Of a stretch of 64,000 nucleotides of DNA, positions 1 through 8,053 are shown piece after piece. Under the pieces are notes generated by a model, which had not been told where the DNA came from, searched no databases, and worked only from the letters and a program-made list of their open reading frames with translations. The DNA comes from CALREJ01 sp035547395 (GTDB taxonomy: Bacteria > Patescibacteriota > Gracilibacteria > Peribacterales > Peribacteraceae), in the NCBI GenBank assembly GCA_035547395.1, contig DASZVA010000003.1:1-64000 (forward strand), in the 5' to 3' direction. Numbering within the stretch: the stretch's first letter is position 1; each line of letters starts with the position of its first letter. A program made the position numbers and the translations under genes.

Positions 1-47
1 GAACCGGACAAGGTTCCCTAGCACCCCCGACGAAAGAAAGCAAAACC

Positions 48-995
48 TTAAAGCCCGTAGTATTCCCGATACCACTGTACGAACTTTGGCACGCCTTCGC
101 GGATCGTGGTCTTCGGTTCATATCCCAGCATCTTTTGCGCCTTGGAGATATCCGCGAGCGATGCGACGACGTCGCCCGGCTGCATCGGGAGAAAATCCTT
201 CTTGGCTTCCTTGCCGACGCTTTCCTCCACCATCTTGATGTAGTCCATCAGTTCTTCCTGCCGTCCGCATCCGAGGTTAAAGACCTCTTCCTCGTAGTTC
301 TTGTCGACGGAGGCAATGATGCCGTCTGCGATGTCATCCACGTACGTGAAGTCGCGCTGCATCTTTCCTTCACCGAACACCTGCAGCGGTTTGTCGTGCA
401 GAAGCGCATCGGTGAAGAGGAAGAGCGCCATGTCCGGGCGGCCGTAGGGTCCGTAGACCGTGAAGAAGCGCAGGCCCGTCACGTGCGTGCCGTAGAGGTG
501 ATGGTACGTGTGCGCCATCAGCTCGTTGTCCTTCTTGTTCATGCCGTAGAGCGAGAGCTGGTTGTCCGTCCGGTCTTCCTCCGATGACGGCAACTTGGTG
601 TTGCCGCCGTAGACCGAGCTCGACGACGCGTAGACGAGTCCGGGAATCTCTTGCACGCGCACTTCATCCAATACATGGAAGAATCCCTTGATGTTGATGT
701 CGATGTATTCGGTCGGATGATCGAACGCGTACCGCACGCCGGCGAGTGCCGCCAGGTGTACGACACGATCCACGCCCTTCATCGCCTTTGCGACCGTCTC
801 GCGATCCAGGATATCGCCGCGGATGAACGTGAAACCTTTTCTCTCCTGTAAGAGCTTCAACCGGTGTTCCTTGAGCGTCGGATCGTAGTACGGGCTGACG
901 TTATCGAGACCGATCACTTCGTCTCCGCGATCAAGAAGCTTGTTGATGGTGTGGAATCCGATGAAGCCGGCGGCGCCAGTTAAAAGGATTTTCAT
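48..995 (-). CDS. UDP-glucuronate 4-epimerase-like NAD-dependent epimerase
   Basis: Extended short-chain dehydrogenase of 315 residues that probably interconverts UDP-glucuronate and UDP-galacturonate for envelope polysaccharide. The N-terminus has the NAD-binding Rossmann motif TGAAGFIG. Further in are the catalytic ASSSSVYG serine stretch, the YGMNK Tyr/Lys pair, and the RFFTVYGPYGRPDMA block typical of CapI/LspL-type UDP-glucuronate epimerases. The reading frame extends 25 codons upstream, but homology begins at MKILLTG. That ATG has TACACT 8 nt upstream (1004-1009), so I start at 995. The ugd gene next to it makes the substrate, which supports the call. Substrate specificity is inferred. 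Confidence 0.85.
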   Translation of the reverse strand: MKILLTGAAGFIGFHTINKLLDRGDEVIGLDNVSPYYDPTLKEHRLKLLQERKGFTFIRGDILDRETVAKAMKGVDRVVHLAALAGVRYAFDHPTEYIDINIKGFFHVLDEVRVQEIPGLVYASSSSVYGGNTKLPSSEEDRTDNQLSLYGMNKKDNELMAHTYHHLYGTHVTGLRFFTVYGPYGRPDMALFLFTDALLHDKPLQVFGEGKMQRDFTYVDDIADGIIASVDKNYEEEVFNLGCGRQEELMDYIKMVEESVGKEAKKDFLPMQPGDVVASLADISKAQKMLGYEPKTTIREGVPKFVQWYREYYGL

Positions 996-1043
996 AGATG
1001 GGCAGTGTAGCAGAGGGTAAAAAAGTAGTGATGAATATCGGGG

Positions 1044-1106
1044 TTCGAATTTTGAATTTTGGTTATTCATTCATTCCATAATTCGAAATTCAATCTTCAA
1101 AATTCA
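1044..1106. repeat. Inverted low-complexity word array (TTGAATTT type)
   Basis: Left arm at about 1044-1061 repeats GAATTTTG-like words. The right arm at about 1080-1106 carries the inverted words (ATTCGAAATTC, CTTCAAAATTC). It fills the gap between the epimerase and ugd and runs into the ugd stop codon. The same architecture recurs with other words through the window. Confidence 0.6.
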
Positions 1107-2498
1107 TCCAATCCCGATTCCAAAATATTCTAATCCAGCTTCTTTCACCTCTCGCGGCTCATACACATTGCGTCCGTCGAACAGCAGATTGCCCCGCATG
1201 ACGCCTTTGACGTCCTGTAGATCGAGTCCGCGAAAGACGTCCCATTCGGTGAGGACGACGAGCGCATCGACGCCCGACACCGCTTCCATCGGCGACTCGG
1301 TATAGGTGACGTGTTCGGGCAGCAATCCTTTCGCGCGGTCCATCGCCGCCGGATCAAAGGCGATCACCTCATGTCCCGATTCGAGGAGTGAGGGGATCAC
1401 GTCCAGACTCGGAGATTCGCGCATGTCGTCGGTCTTGGGTTTGAAGCTAAGTCCCCAGATTGCGATGCGCGATTTTGCGGGGGTGTTTTTCAGAATCAGA
1501 TCGATGAAGCGCTTGCGCTGATGCGTGTTCACGCTGTCCGTCGCTTCCACGATCGGCATGGAAACGCCGTATTCTTTTGCGGTCGCCATCAGCGCCTTCA
1601 CGTCCTTGGGGAAACAGCTGCCGCCGTAGCCGATACCGGCATGCAGAAAGCGCGGACCGATGCGGCTGTCGAGCCCCATGCCGGTTGCCACGTCGCGGAT
1701 GTTGCCGCCGGTTTTTTCGGTGAGCTCGGTGAGCATATTGATGAAGCTGATCTTCGTCGCGAGGAAGGCGTTGCTTGCATACTTCACGATCTCCGCGCTC
1801 TCGCGGCTCATGAAGACGAGAGGCTTGCCGACCCGCGTGATCGGGCGATAGAGCTCTTCCATCAACGCCCGGGCGTTGATGGAGTTGTCAGAGGTCAGAG
1901 ATGAGAAGTCAGTACTGGCGGAATCTTTTTTATCTGTCCTCTGATTTCTGTCCTCTGATTTCTTTGCTCCATTGATTCCAACCACAATCCTCTCCGGCAT
2001 CATCGTGTCCGGGACCGCCATGCCTTCACGCAGAAATTCCGGATTGCTGATCACGGGAATGGTGAATTTTTTCCCGCGCTCGCTCAAAATCGCTGCCATC
2101 CGTTCTTCACACTTTGCGCCGGTTCCGACGGGCACCGTCGATTTGTTCACGAAGATGATGTCCTGTTCCGCGTGTTTCGCGACGGTCTCGGCGACGGTGA
2201 AGACCGCGCGCAGATCCGCCTTGTGTCCTTCGCCCGGGGGAGTGGCGACGGCGGAGAAAACAATCTCAACGTCCGGCAGAATTTTCGTGAGATCCGTTTC
2301 GAATCGCAGCCGTCCGTTCTCGAGTCCCTGCCGGATCAGTTCTTCCAACCCCGGTTCGAAGATCGGGCTTTTGCCCTGGCGCAGCATCTCGATCTTTTTC
2401 TCGTCGATATCAACGCCCCACACCGTGTGCCCCAGCTCCGCGAAGCATGCGGCTGAGACAAGTCCGACGTATCCTGTACCAATAACGGCGATAGTCAT
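1104..2498 (-). CDS. ugd: UDP-glucose 6-dehydrogenase
   Basis: Oxidises UDP-glucose to UDP-glucuronate with two NAD+. It is 464 residues long. The N-terminal Rossmann motif is GTGYVGLVSAACFAELGH. The central helix leads to the catalytic cysteine block GYGGSCFPKD. The C-terminal UDP-binding domain has the WGLSFKPKTDDMRESPS block. Residues about 176-205 are an extra serine/lysine-rich stretch encoded by an inserted word array (1885-1972), which explains a length somewhat above the usual 430-440. The start has TATACT 6 nt upstream (2505-2510), with no Shine-Dalgarno. It sits directly upstream of the UDP-glucuronate epimerase gene. Confidence 0.95.
   Translation of the reverse strand: MTIAVIGTGYVGLVSAACFAELGHTVWGVDIDEKKIEMLRQGKSPIFEPGLEELIRQGLENGRLRFETDLTKILPDVEIVFSAVATPPGEGHKADLRAVFTVAETVAKHAEQDIIFVNKSTVPVGTGAKCEERMAAILSERGKKFTIPVISNPEFLREGMAVPDTMMPERIVVGINGAKKSEDRNQRTDKKDSASTDFSSLTSDNSINARALMEELYRPITRVGKPLVFMSRESAEIVKYASNAFLATKISFINMLTELTEKTGGNIRDVATGMGLDSRIGPRFLHAGIGYGGSCFPKDVKALMATAKEYGVSMPIVEATDSVNTHQRKRFIDLILKNTPAKSRIAIWGLSFKPKTDDMRESPSLDVIPSLLESGHEVIAFDPAAMDRAKGLLPEHVTYTESPMEAVSGVDALVVLTEWDVFRGLDLQDVKGVMRGNLLFDGRNVYEPREVKEAGLEYFGIGIG
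1885..1972. repeat. In-frame palindromic word array inside ugd (GTCAGAG type)
   Basis: Left words GTCAGAGGTCAGAGA at about 1888-1902. Right words CTGTCCTCTGATTTC, twice, at about 1936-1965, are the inverted form. The array is read through in frame as a hydrophilic loop between the conserved PERIVVG and ELYRPI segments of the enzyme. Confidence 0.75.
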
Positions 2499-2507
2499 GA
2501 GATGAGT

Positions 2508-2541
2508 ATAGGGTCAGGATTAGGGCCAGGGCTAGGGTCAA
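2508..2541. repeat. CTAGGG-type word array upstream of ugd
   Basis: Degenerate tandem words (TAGGGTCAGGAT, TAGGGCCAGGGC, TAGGGTC). On the minus strand they run straight into CCCTATACT, which holds the ugd -10 box. No inverted arm is seen. Confidence 0.55.
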
Positions 2542-2544
2542 ATC

Positions 2545-3033
2545 CTATCCGGCCCGTGTAATTCCATACACACGCCGCAATGCCACGATGATCCGCGCAA
2601 AAAATCGCGCCTTCGGGGTGGTCCGGAACAGCCCGCTTTCCTCTATCAGCCATCCGTGTTCGACGAGGAGCCGCAAACGCGATGCATAGATCCATTGCAG
2701 CGGATACACCCGGTCCAACTCTTCCAGTGTCATCGCGCCGTTTGCGTGCATCAGCTCTTCCAGAATGCGCGCCGAGAGCGCGCGGCAGGTGCCGACATAG
2801 AAATGCAGATAGGCGAGGATGCAGAAGAGATAAACGCACAATCCGACCCAGACATCCGCGGATATCACTCCGGCAGTCATCATGACCATCGCGGCGATGG
2901 CGAACGATCCGGCGGCGATTGCCACCAGGATCATCAAACCTTTCGGCTGCACCGCCCGCCACATGACGACGTGTACCGCGAAGAAGATCACGAGCGCGAG
3001 CAGTGCCGTCAGGAGAGGGGGGATGATGTTCAT
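2545..3033 (-). CDS. Membrane protein with C-terminal winged-helix-like domain (paralogue A)
   Basis: Protein of 162 residues, not recognised by name. About three hydrophobic helices fill residues 5-85 (TALLALVIFFAVHVVMW, LMILVAIAAGSFAIAAMVMM, then a third). A soluble C-terminal part, about residues 90-160, reads like a winged helix (MTLEELDRVYPL, RLRLLVEHGWLIEESGLFRTT). The ATG shares its A with the TGA of the upstream gene (position 3033), so the two are probably translationally coupled. Both share the order membrane helices then winged helix, so they look like tandem paralogues. Function unknown; perhaps membrane-tethered regulation. Confidence 0.75.
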   Translation of the reverse strand: MNIIPPLLTALLALVIFFAVHVVMWRAVQPKGLMILVAIAAGSFAIAAMVMMTAGVISADVWVGLCVYLFCILAYLHFYVGTCRALSARILEELMHANGAMTLEELDRVYPLQWIYASRLRLLVEHGWLIEESGLFRTTPKARFFARIIVALRRVYGITRAG

Positions 3034-3581
3034 CAGCCGCAGGAACCGAGCTTCAGAAATGATTTCAGTGCGGACGTCATCCGCGCGGCGCGTTCGCCCT
3101 TGCCGGTCAGTATCAGCCGGTCATGTTCGATGCGGATCAATCCGCTGATCTGCATCGCGCGCAAACGTCTGTTGAGCATCTCTTCTGCACCGGTACCCTG
3201 CGCAAAGTCCCGCATGATCGTCTCCAGCGTCACCGGCTGCGTGCGCTCGATGTCCGTCACGATTGTGTGCGACAGTCCCCGGTAGAGCTTGAACATCATC
3301 TCCAGATAGCCGAGCCAGAGAAAGCCGAGCAATGCATACGCCTCCACGAATGCGTTGATGTGCAATGGGTAACTTCTTTCGATCCACAGAAACAGGACGT
3401 GCCATGCAACGAATGACACGGCCCACGATGCAATCATCCACAGGAGCATTTCCTGCACGTGGTTCCGGCGCAGACGCATGATCGGAATGTGCAGCAGCGG
3501 GATCAGAGCCGCGGATACGACAACGCAGAGGGCCGATGTCCAGAGTTGATCGAGCACTTCCATTGAGAAAAACACAGCCAT
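3033..3581 (-). CDS. Membrane protein with C-terminal winged-helix-like domain (paralogue B)
   Basis: Protein of 182 residues, not recognised. Three hydrophobic segments (about residues 12-30, 45-68, 78-100) precede a C-terminal part resembling a winged helix (LNRRLRAMQISGLIRIEHD, LILTGKGERAARM). The layout matches the overlapping downstream gene, and the shared TGATG junction indicates coupling. It is divergent from the epimerase at 3596 with only 14 bp between start codons, so the promoters must overlap. A later start at 3563 (MEVLDQ) is possible. Confidence 0.75.
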   Translation of the reverse strand: MAVFFSMEVLDQLWTSALCVVVSAALIPLLHIPIMRLRRNHVQEMLLWMIASWAVSFVAWHVLFLWIERSYPLHINAFVEAYALLGFLWLGYLEMMFKLYRGLSHTIVTDIERTQPVTLETIMRDFAQGTGAEEMLNRRLRAMQISGLIRIEHDRLILTGKGERAARMTSALKSFLKLGSCG

Positions 3582-3595
3582 GCTACCATGAAAGC

Positions 3596-4630
3596 ATGCA
3601 GTCTGTGCTGATCACGGGCGGAGCGGGATTTTTCGGAGGGCTCCTCAAGCGCGCGCTTCTGGACAAAGGGTATCGCTGCGTGAGTGTCGATCTGCAACGG
3701 GACGACGATACGCATCCGCAACTCGTTTCTGTTCAGGGAGACATTCGGAACCGATCGATTATGCGCGATCTGTTTGATACCCACGATGTTGCCGCCGTCT
3801 TTCACTGCGCCGCGATCCTCGCGCATGATCGGGCTCAACGGGGGATGCTCTGGAGCACTAACGTCGACGGCACGCGCATGATTGCGGACGAAGCGGCGGC
3901 ACACGGCGTCTCACGCATCGTTTTCATATCCAGCAACTGCCTGTGGGGACAGGGAATGCATCATCCTGTGACGGAAGATGAAACGCCGTCGCCGGTGGAT
4001 CTCTACGGTCGATCGAAATGGGAAGCGGAACGGATAGTGCTGCAAACCCCGTCTCTCCATCCGGTGATCATCCGCTGCCCCACGATCATCGACGAAGGAC
4101 GTCTGGGTTTGCTCGCGATTCTGTTTGCCTTCATCGAGGAAGGCCGGAAAGTCTGGACGGTCGGCGGGGGAACCAATCGCTATCAATTTATCTACGGACA
4201 GGATCTGGTCGACGCCTGCCTGCGCGCGATGCAAAGCGGCGTTTCCGGCGTCTTTCATATCGGATCCGACGACGTGCCTCTGCTTCGGGAATCCTACGAA
4301 GAAGTAATCCGGCGTGCCGGCACCGCTGCCCGCGTTGCCTCGCTTCCGGCAGGCATCGCAATCCCCGCGATGAAAGCCGCGCATGCATTGGGGATCTCGC
4401 CGCTCGGTCCGTATCACTACAAAATGATCGCGGAGGATTTCGTCTTCGATACTACGCGCATCAAAGCCCGATTGCAGTGGCAGCCGACACTGAGCAATAC
4501 CGAGATGCTCTGGAAGGCGTATGAGTATTACATCGCGCATCGCGACGAGATCGCGTCCCGGTCATCCGCATCCGCACATCGCCTGCCCGCCAAGATGGGC
4601 GTCATCCGTCTGCTCAAGTGGATATCCTGA
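3596..4630 (+). CDS. NAD-dependent epimerase/dehydratase family protein
   Basis: Extended SDR enzyme of 344 residues. Rossmann motif TGGAGFFGGLL at the N-terminus, an acidic residue after the second strand (SVDLQRDD), and catalytic Ser/Tyr/Lys as FISSNCLWG and DLYGRSKWEAE. The substrate cannot be told from sequence; sugar-nucleotide or 3-beta-hydroxysteroid-like substrates are both possible. Start chosen at 3596 because homology begins at MQSVLITGG. TACCAT lies 6 nt upstream, in the narrow divergent promoter shared with the membrane/winged-helix pair. Confidence 0.85.
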   Translation: MQSVLITGGAGFFGGLLKRALLDKGYRCVSVDLQRDDDTHPQLVSVQGDIRNRSIMRDLFDTHDVAAVFHCAAILAHDRAQRGMLWSTNVDGTRMIADEAAAHGVSRIVFISSNCLWGQGMHHPVTEDETPSPVDLYGRSKWEAERIVLQTPSLHPVIIRCPTIIDEGRLGLLAILFAFIEEGRKVWTVGGGTNRYQFIYGQDLVDACLRAMQSGVSGVFHIGSDDVPLLRESYEEVIRRAGTAARVASLPAGIAIPAMKAAHALGISPLGPYHYKMIAEDFVFDTTRIKARLQWQPTLSNTEMLWKAYEYYIAHRDEIASRSSASAHRLPAKMGVIRLLKWIS

Positions 4631-4638
4631 AGAGACAA

Positions 4639-4668
4639 GAAAAAAGCCCCGTGAGGGGCTTCGTTCTA
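4639..4668 (-). terminator. Rho-independent terminator of the histone-fold gene
   Basis: AAGCCCC-GTGA-GGGGCTT hairpin at about 4645-4663. Read on the minus strand it is followed by TTTTTTC, so it ends the 4685-4855 transcript. It also lies 14 nt past the plus-strand epimerase stop. Confidence 0.8.
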
Positions 4669-4684
4669 TTCGCTTGGAGCGATA

Positions 4685-4855
4685 TTACAGATCCTCACCG
4701 CGGACCGTCTTGCGGCCGTTTGCAGCGGCGCGCTTCACAGCCTGCGCAAGAGCCTCTTCGAGGTACTTGCTGGCATGTTCCGCGAGGTCACCGGCGGACA
4801 TCATACCCTTGCTGTTGATGAACTCCTTGATCTTGGAGGCAACGACGTAGCTCAT
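4685..4855 (-). CDS. Small bacterial histone-fold protein (56 residues)
   Basis: Translation of 56 residues begins MSYVVASKIKEF and ends NGRKTVRGEDL. The pattern V-x-S-K-hydrophobic-K-E-F, then a long amphipathic helix, then KRAAANGRKTVRxEDL is the single histone-fold layout of archaeal and short bacterial histones, including the R-x-T-V-R and terminal D-L motif. It probably binds DNA as a dimer or higher oligomer. The length is complete for a one-fold histone. A minus-strand terminator lies 17 bp after the stop, which supports a real gene. No clear ribosome binding site was seen. The fold assignment is from memory of the family and should be confirmed. Confidence 0.85.
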   Translation of the reverse strand: MSYVVASKIKEFINSKGMMSAGDLAEHASKYLEEALAQAVKRAAANGRKTVRGEDL

Positions 4856-5014
4856 AAAAAAGGGGTAAGAAATAATGCGGATGGGATTCTAGGCACCCTA
4901 AACCCCTGTATGCAAGCGAGAATTGCAATTTTGCATCAATAATCTGTTCGAACATGCAATTGACGAGGCTGCTGTTTGCAGTCTGAGCATTATCAGTACA
5001 ATGGGGCGCATCGC

Positions 5015-5105
5015 GGAGAGATGGCCGAGTGGTCGAAGGCGCGCGACTCGAAATCGCGTAGGCCCCAAAAGGGTCTCGAGGGTTCGAATCCCTCTCTCTC
5101 CGCCA
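5015..5105 (+). tRNA. tRNA-Ser(CGA)
   Basis: Acceptor GGAGAGA pairs with TCTCTCC at 5095-5101, with discriminator G and encoded CCA (5103-5105). Anticodon stem CGCGA/TCGCG encloses CTCGAAA, giving anticodon CGA at 5049-5051. The long variable arm (AGGCCCC-AAAA-GGGTCTC) is class II as expected for serine. T-arm GAGGG-TTCGAAT-CCCTC. A TACAAT box lies about 14 bp upstream (4996-5001). Confidence 0.97.
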
Positions 5106-5163
5106 CGATACATGAAAGACAAACGCCCCGTTTTTCTTTCATGAACTATCTTTTCGGCAAAGA

Positions 5164-5216
5164 GTGCTTCCAGCGAAAAACAAGTTTTCGCTTCAGCACG
5201 GTTATTTTATTTTTTA
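5164..5216 (+). terminator. Terminator downstream of tRNA-Ser
   Basis: Nested stem GTGCT..AGCGAAAA / TTTTCGCT..AGCAC (5164-5199) followed by TTATTTTATTTTTT. A second small hairpin, GCCGC..GCGGC at 5223-5242, lies before the prfB stop. Confidence 0.7.
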
Positions 5217-5264
5217 ACTAATCAGCCGCCATTCCCAGCGGCGGGTTCGGACAAAGAAATGGGA

Positions 5265-6354
5265 TTAATCCTCCCGTGCTTCCCTCTTCAATTCCGCATC
5301 GATGAATCCCTGAATATCCCCGTCGAGCACGGCCTGCGTGTTCGATGTTTCGTAGTCCGTGCGCAGGTCTTTGACCATCTGATACGGATGCAACACGTAG
5401 CTTCTGATCTGTTGTCCGAAGGAGGCGGATTGCGTCGCGCCTTTCAATTCTTTGTTCTGCGCCATGCGTTCCTCTTCCTGTTTTTCCAGAAGCTTGGCGT
5501 AGAGCATGTTCATCGCGCGCTCACGGTTCTGGATCTGGCTTCTTTCGGTCTGACACGCGACCACGATGCCGGTCGGAATGTGCGTGATGCGCACGGCAGA
5601 GTCGGTTTTATTCACGTGCTGGCCGCCCGCGCCGCCGCTTCTGTATGTATCGACGCGCAGATCGTTCGGACTGATTTCGATCTTGCCGGTGTCTTTGATT
5701 TCCGGCAGCACTTCCACCAATGCGAAGCTCGTCTGGCGCAGGTTTTTGGCATTGAAGGGGGAGAGGCGCACGAGGCGGTGCGTGCCTTTCTCGCACTTGA
5801 GATAGCCGTACGCCGGATCGCCCTCCACATAGATCGTCACGGTCTTGATACCGGCTTCCTGTCCGTCGGTTTTTTCAAGCACGCTCGTCTTCCAGTCCAT
5901 GCGTTCGCAGTAGCGCAGATACATGCGCATCAAAAATCCCGCCCAGTCCTGCGCCTCGGTGCCGCCGGCGCCGCCGCTGATTGTGATGTACGCATTGTTG
6001 TGATCGAATTCCCCGGACAAGTAGAGCATCGGTTCGATCTCATTCCATTGTGTCTGAGCTTTCTCATATTCCGTCTGCAGACTGGGGAGATCGCTGTCCG
6101 TCGCCTGCGTGGTGAGATCAATCAAACTGTCGACGTCGCCCTTGAGCGACTCGACCGGCTCCCACTGCTTCTTCAAACTGCGCAGCTCCGCAAAGAGTTC
6201 ATTCGCCGCTTTTTGATCATCCCAAATATTCGGAGCGGCCGCCTTCGCTTCCAGTTCGGCAATCTTTTCTGGCACCTTACGCGCCTCAAAGAGAGTCCTT
6301 TCCCATGTTCACTGCAGACTGCAGTTCGCGAAGTTTGAGGAGGAGTTCTTCCAC
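5265..6354 (-). CDS. prfB: Peptide chain release factor 2 with programmed +1 frameshift
   Basis: RF2 reads UAA/UGA and releases the nascent chain. The downstream frame (from 6287) carries the SPF recognition tripeptide (LVRLSPFNAK) and the catalytic GGQ (SGGAGGQHVNKT). The N-terminal 22 codons, starting at GTG 6354 (EELLLKLRELQSAVNMGKDSL), lie in another frame and end at CTT TGA (6291-6286). Skipping one T after CTT continues as EARKVPEKIAELEAK, matching the normal RF2 N-terminus. A GGGAAAGGA Shine-Dalgarno-like element (6304-6296) sits 4 nt before the slippery CTT, as in the classical autoregulatory site. Joined length is about 362 residues, normal for RF2. Confidence 0.95.
6287..6304 (-). 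promoter_or_regulatory. RF2 recoding site (SD-like element plus CTT TGA)
   Basis: Order on the minus strand: GGGAAAGGA, four nucleotides, CTT, TGA. The in-frame stop is UGA, the codon RF2 itself reads, so low RF2 would raise frameshifting. This autoregulation is known from other bacteria; here it is inferred from the identical layout. Confidence 0.9.
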
Positions 6355-6394
6355 GGGAAAGGGGGAAATGAATTCTGGATCAGAAGAATAACAG

Positions 6395-6421
6395 GGAGGG
6401 ACGCAGCACGCTACGTCCCCC
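6395..6421 (-). terminator. Hairpin after the 6437-6829 gene
   Basis: GGGACGCAG/CTACGTCCC inverted repeat just past the stop of the upstream gene, ahead of prfB. The U-tract is weak, so this may only partly terminate. Confidence 0.4.
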
Positions 6422-6436
6422 GATGCTCGTCGCGAT

Positions 6437-6829
6437 TTAACGGGAGAACACCGCAGATAGTATTTTCTCGGCTTCCGACTTGTATTGCATGCAGTCGCAG
6501 CCCGGCGGCCAGCTGCTATAGCCATCGCCATACACATCGAATGATGCGTAGTCGCCGAACAGCAGCGGACCCTTGAGCGTGAAACAGGGCTGGTGAACGA
6601 CGACGGATGGGATGGATCCCGTATGGCATTCGTATCCTCTTTGCCGCAGGACAGTCACCATATCATCCGGCGTATTCCGTTCAATCGCATACACATGTTC
6701 GTTGCCGACTGTTTCCATAAGTGCCACGGTAAGAAACGGCAGTCTTGCCTCCTTTTTGTTTGTATCCATCGTTGCAAAAAAATACGCAAGAAGCGCGATC
6801 CACAGCAGTACCAGCATTCCGTTTTTCAT
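6437..6829 (-). CDS. Hypothetical membrane-anchored protein
   Basis: Protein of 130 residues, not recognised. A single N-terminal hydrophobic segment (residues 4-20, GMLVLLWIALLAYFFA) suggests a signal anchor. The rest is soluble with cysteines in the pattern YEC, QPCF and PGCDCM, consistent with an exported domain. Unlike most genes here it has a plausible Shine-Dalgarno (GGAG, 6 nt before ATG). prfB follows after an 82 bp gap with a hairpin. Confidence 0.6.
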   Translation of the reverse strand: MKNGMLVLLWIALLAYFFATMDTNKKEARLPFLTVALMETVGNEHVYAIERNTPDDMVTVLRQRGYECHTGSIPSVVVHQPCFTLKGPLLFGDYASFDVYGDGYSSWPPGCDCMQYKSEAEKILSAVFSR

Positions 6830-6985
6830 GATTTCTCCGTTAAATTTTCAACGAGCGGATCCTTGGATGGCCACGAAATTTCCAAGTGGATTGGATCGTA
6901 GAATGGCAGTGGATCCGAAGCAATATCCAAATCCCCCGGGCGCCCAAAGGCGGTGGCGGGGGATGGAGGACCGAATGACAGTGGG

Positions 6986-7294
6986 TCACTCGGTGGGGAC
7001 AGCGAATTTGCATTTCCAAGGGATGTCACTTAATTCGTATGTTAATTCTTCTTGTCGCATTGCTAATGCCAAGAGTTCGCAAATCGCTATAAAATCCATC
7101 TTGATTATCATGGCGCTCATTCTTACTTCTAAAGCATGTCTCACTTCTAAAGTCTGTGTTACAGGAACGGGCTTACTCATCTTATAGAATGTGAAACTAT
7201 TAGTGCGGGGGTCAAACCTAATCTCATCAATATCTGGAAACATGGCCATCGTAGGTCCCCTATGTAGTGCAAAGATCACTGCATAGAAAACCAT
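6986..7294 (-). CDS. Hypothetical protein, 102 residues
   Basis: Unrecognised. It begins MVFYAVIFALHRG and has a mixed hydrophobic/charged composition. The main support is the start context: TAGGAA lies exactly 6 nt before the ATG (7301-7306), the same leaderless arrangement seen at many confident genes. The protein body (DEIRFDPRTNSFTFYKM) looks like a beta-rich small domain. The roughly 150 bp between its stop and the next minus-strand gene is proline-codon-rich sequence with no gene I can support. Confidence 0.45.
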   Translation of the reverse strand: MVFYAVIFALHRGPTMAMFPDIDEIRFDPRTNSFTFYKMSKPVPVTQTLEVRHALEVRMSAMIIKMDFIAICELLALAMRQEELTYELSDIPWKCKFAVPTE

Positions 7295-7350
7295 ACAATA
7301 TTCCTAAATATGTGCAAGTTCTGACGTCAGCGGAAACAGCCGTTTTTTGC

Positions 7351-7362
7351 TATAATAAGAGG
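7351..7362 (+). promoter_or_regulatory. Extended -10 promoter and SD for 7370 gene
   Basis: TGCTATAAT (TATAAT at 7351-7356) is a perfect extended -10. AAGAGGA follows as a possible Shine-Dalgarno before the ATG at 7370. Confidence 0.7.
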
Positions 7363-7369
7363 AAAACAC

Positions 7370-8053
7370 ATGTCTAATACAAACACTCAAACAGAGGCAG
7401 AAGATGCACTTCTCGACCCGTCCGTACCGAACAACGTCCGGGCGGGCTCCGCTCGAAGTGACACGGTTGTGTGTGATGTGGCCGAGACGACGATTCTTGA
7501 GCGCATCGCGACGCCCATGCTGCTCTTCAGTGGTGCGCTTTTTGTGCTCCTGATGTTCTCATGGCTCTTTATCCTCCCGCGTTTCACGCGGTTCGACGTT
7601 GCGGGCGCGTCACTCACGCCTCTCGAAATGGCTGCATACACGCAGCAGCAGAATGTGCAGCTTGCGACGCTCGAACAGAAGCGCGACGAACTCGTGCTGC
7701 CGCAGACGGATCCAACCTACACCGCGCTCAAGTCCGAAAAGAATCAGCTTCCCGATCCGCTCCTCATCCGTACCGCGCTCATCAACGCGGCCGGAACGGT
7801 CGTAACCGGCGACGCGACGATCGCCATTAAAACTCTCGATGTCGATTCTGCGACGAATGTCGTCAGCATCACCGGCGATGTTGTAACCAAAGATCCGAGC
7901 AGCATGACGCAGCTTGCCGCGTACATCGATGCAGTGGAGAAGATGCCATTCGTCTCGCACCTGCAGCGTCCGTCCTTCACGCGCACGCAGGATGGCAGCG
8001 GCAACTTCCACTCGCCGTTTTCGATGCAATTCATCTTCAGCCCCGCGCAATGA
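7370..8053 (+). CDS. Single-pass membrane protein, possibly PilN-like
   Basis: Protein of 227 residues. An acidic cytoplasmic N-terminus (about 45 residues) precedes one transmembrane helix (MLLFSGALFVLLMFSWLFIL), a short coiled-coil-like stretch (YTQQQNVQLATLEQKRDELV) and a C-terminal beta-rich domain. That order resembles the type IV pilus inner-membrane protein PilN. The next gene overlaps by 4 bp and also has one N-terminal membrane helix, as a PilN/PilO pair would. No other pilus genes are in the window, so the assignment is a guess from architecture. Confidence 0.65.
   Translation: MSNTNTQTEAEDALLDPSVPNNVRAGSARSDTVVCDVAETTILERIATPMLLFSGALFVLLMFSWLFILPRFTRFDVAGASLTPLEMAAYTQQQNVQLATLEQKRDELVLPQTDPTYTALKSEKNQLPDPLLIRTALINAAGTVVTGDATIAIKTLDVDSATNVVSITGDVVTKDPSSMTQLAAYIDAVEKMPFVSHLQRPSFTRTQDGSGNFHSPFSMQFIFSPAQ

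Noticed and set aside
4898..5144. Reading frames on both strands over the tRNA-Ser gene (for example RWPSGRRRATRNRVGPKRVS)
   Set aside because: They are translations of the tRNA itself, a common false call; the tRNA structure is complete.
5259..6338. A 359-codon plus-strand frame opposite prfB
   Set aside because: RF2 with SPF and GGQ motifs is clear on the minus strand.
6826..7029. A 67-codon proline-rich frame ending in an ATGA overlap with the 6829 start
   Set aside because: Low-complexity translation, GTG start inside another frame, no start signal; the ATGA overlap alone is not enough.
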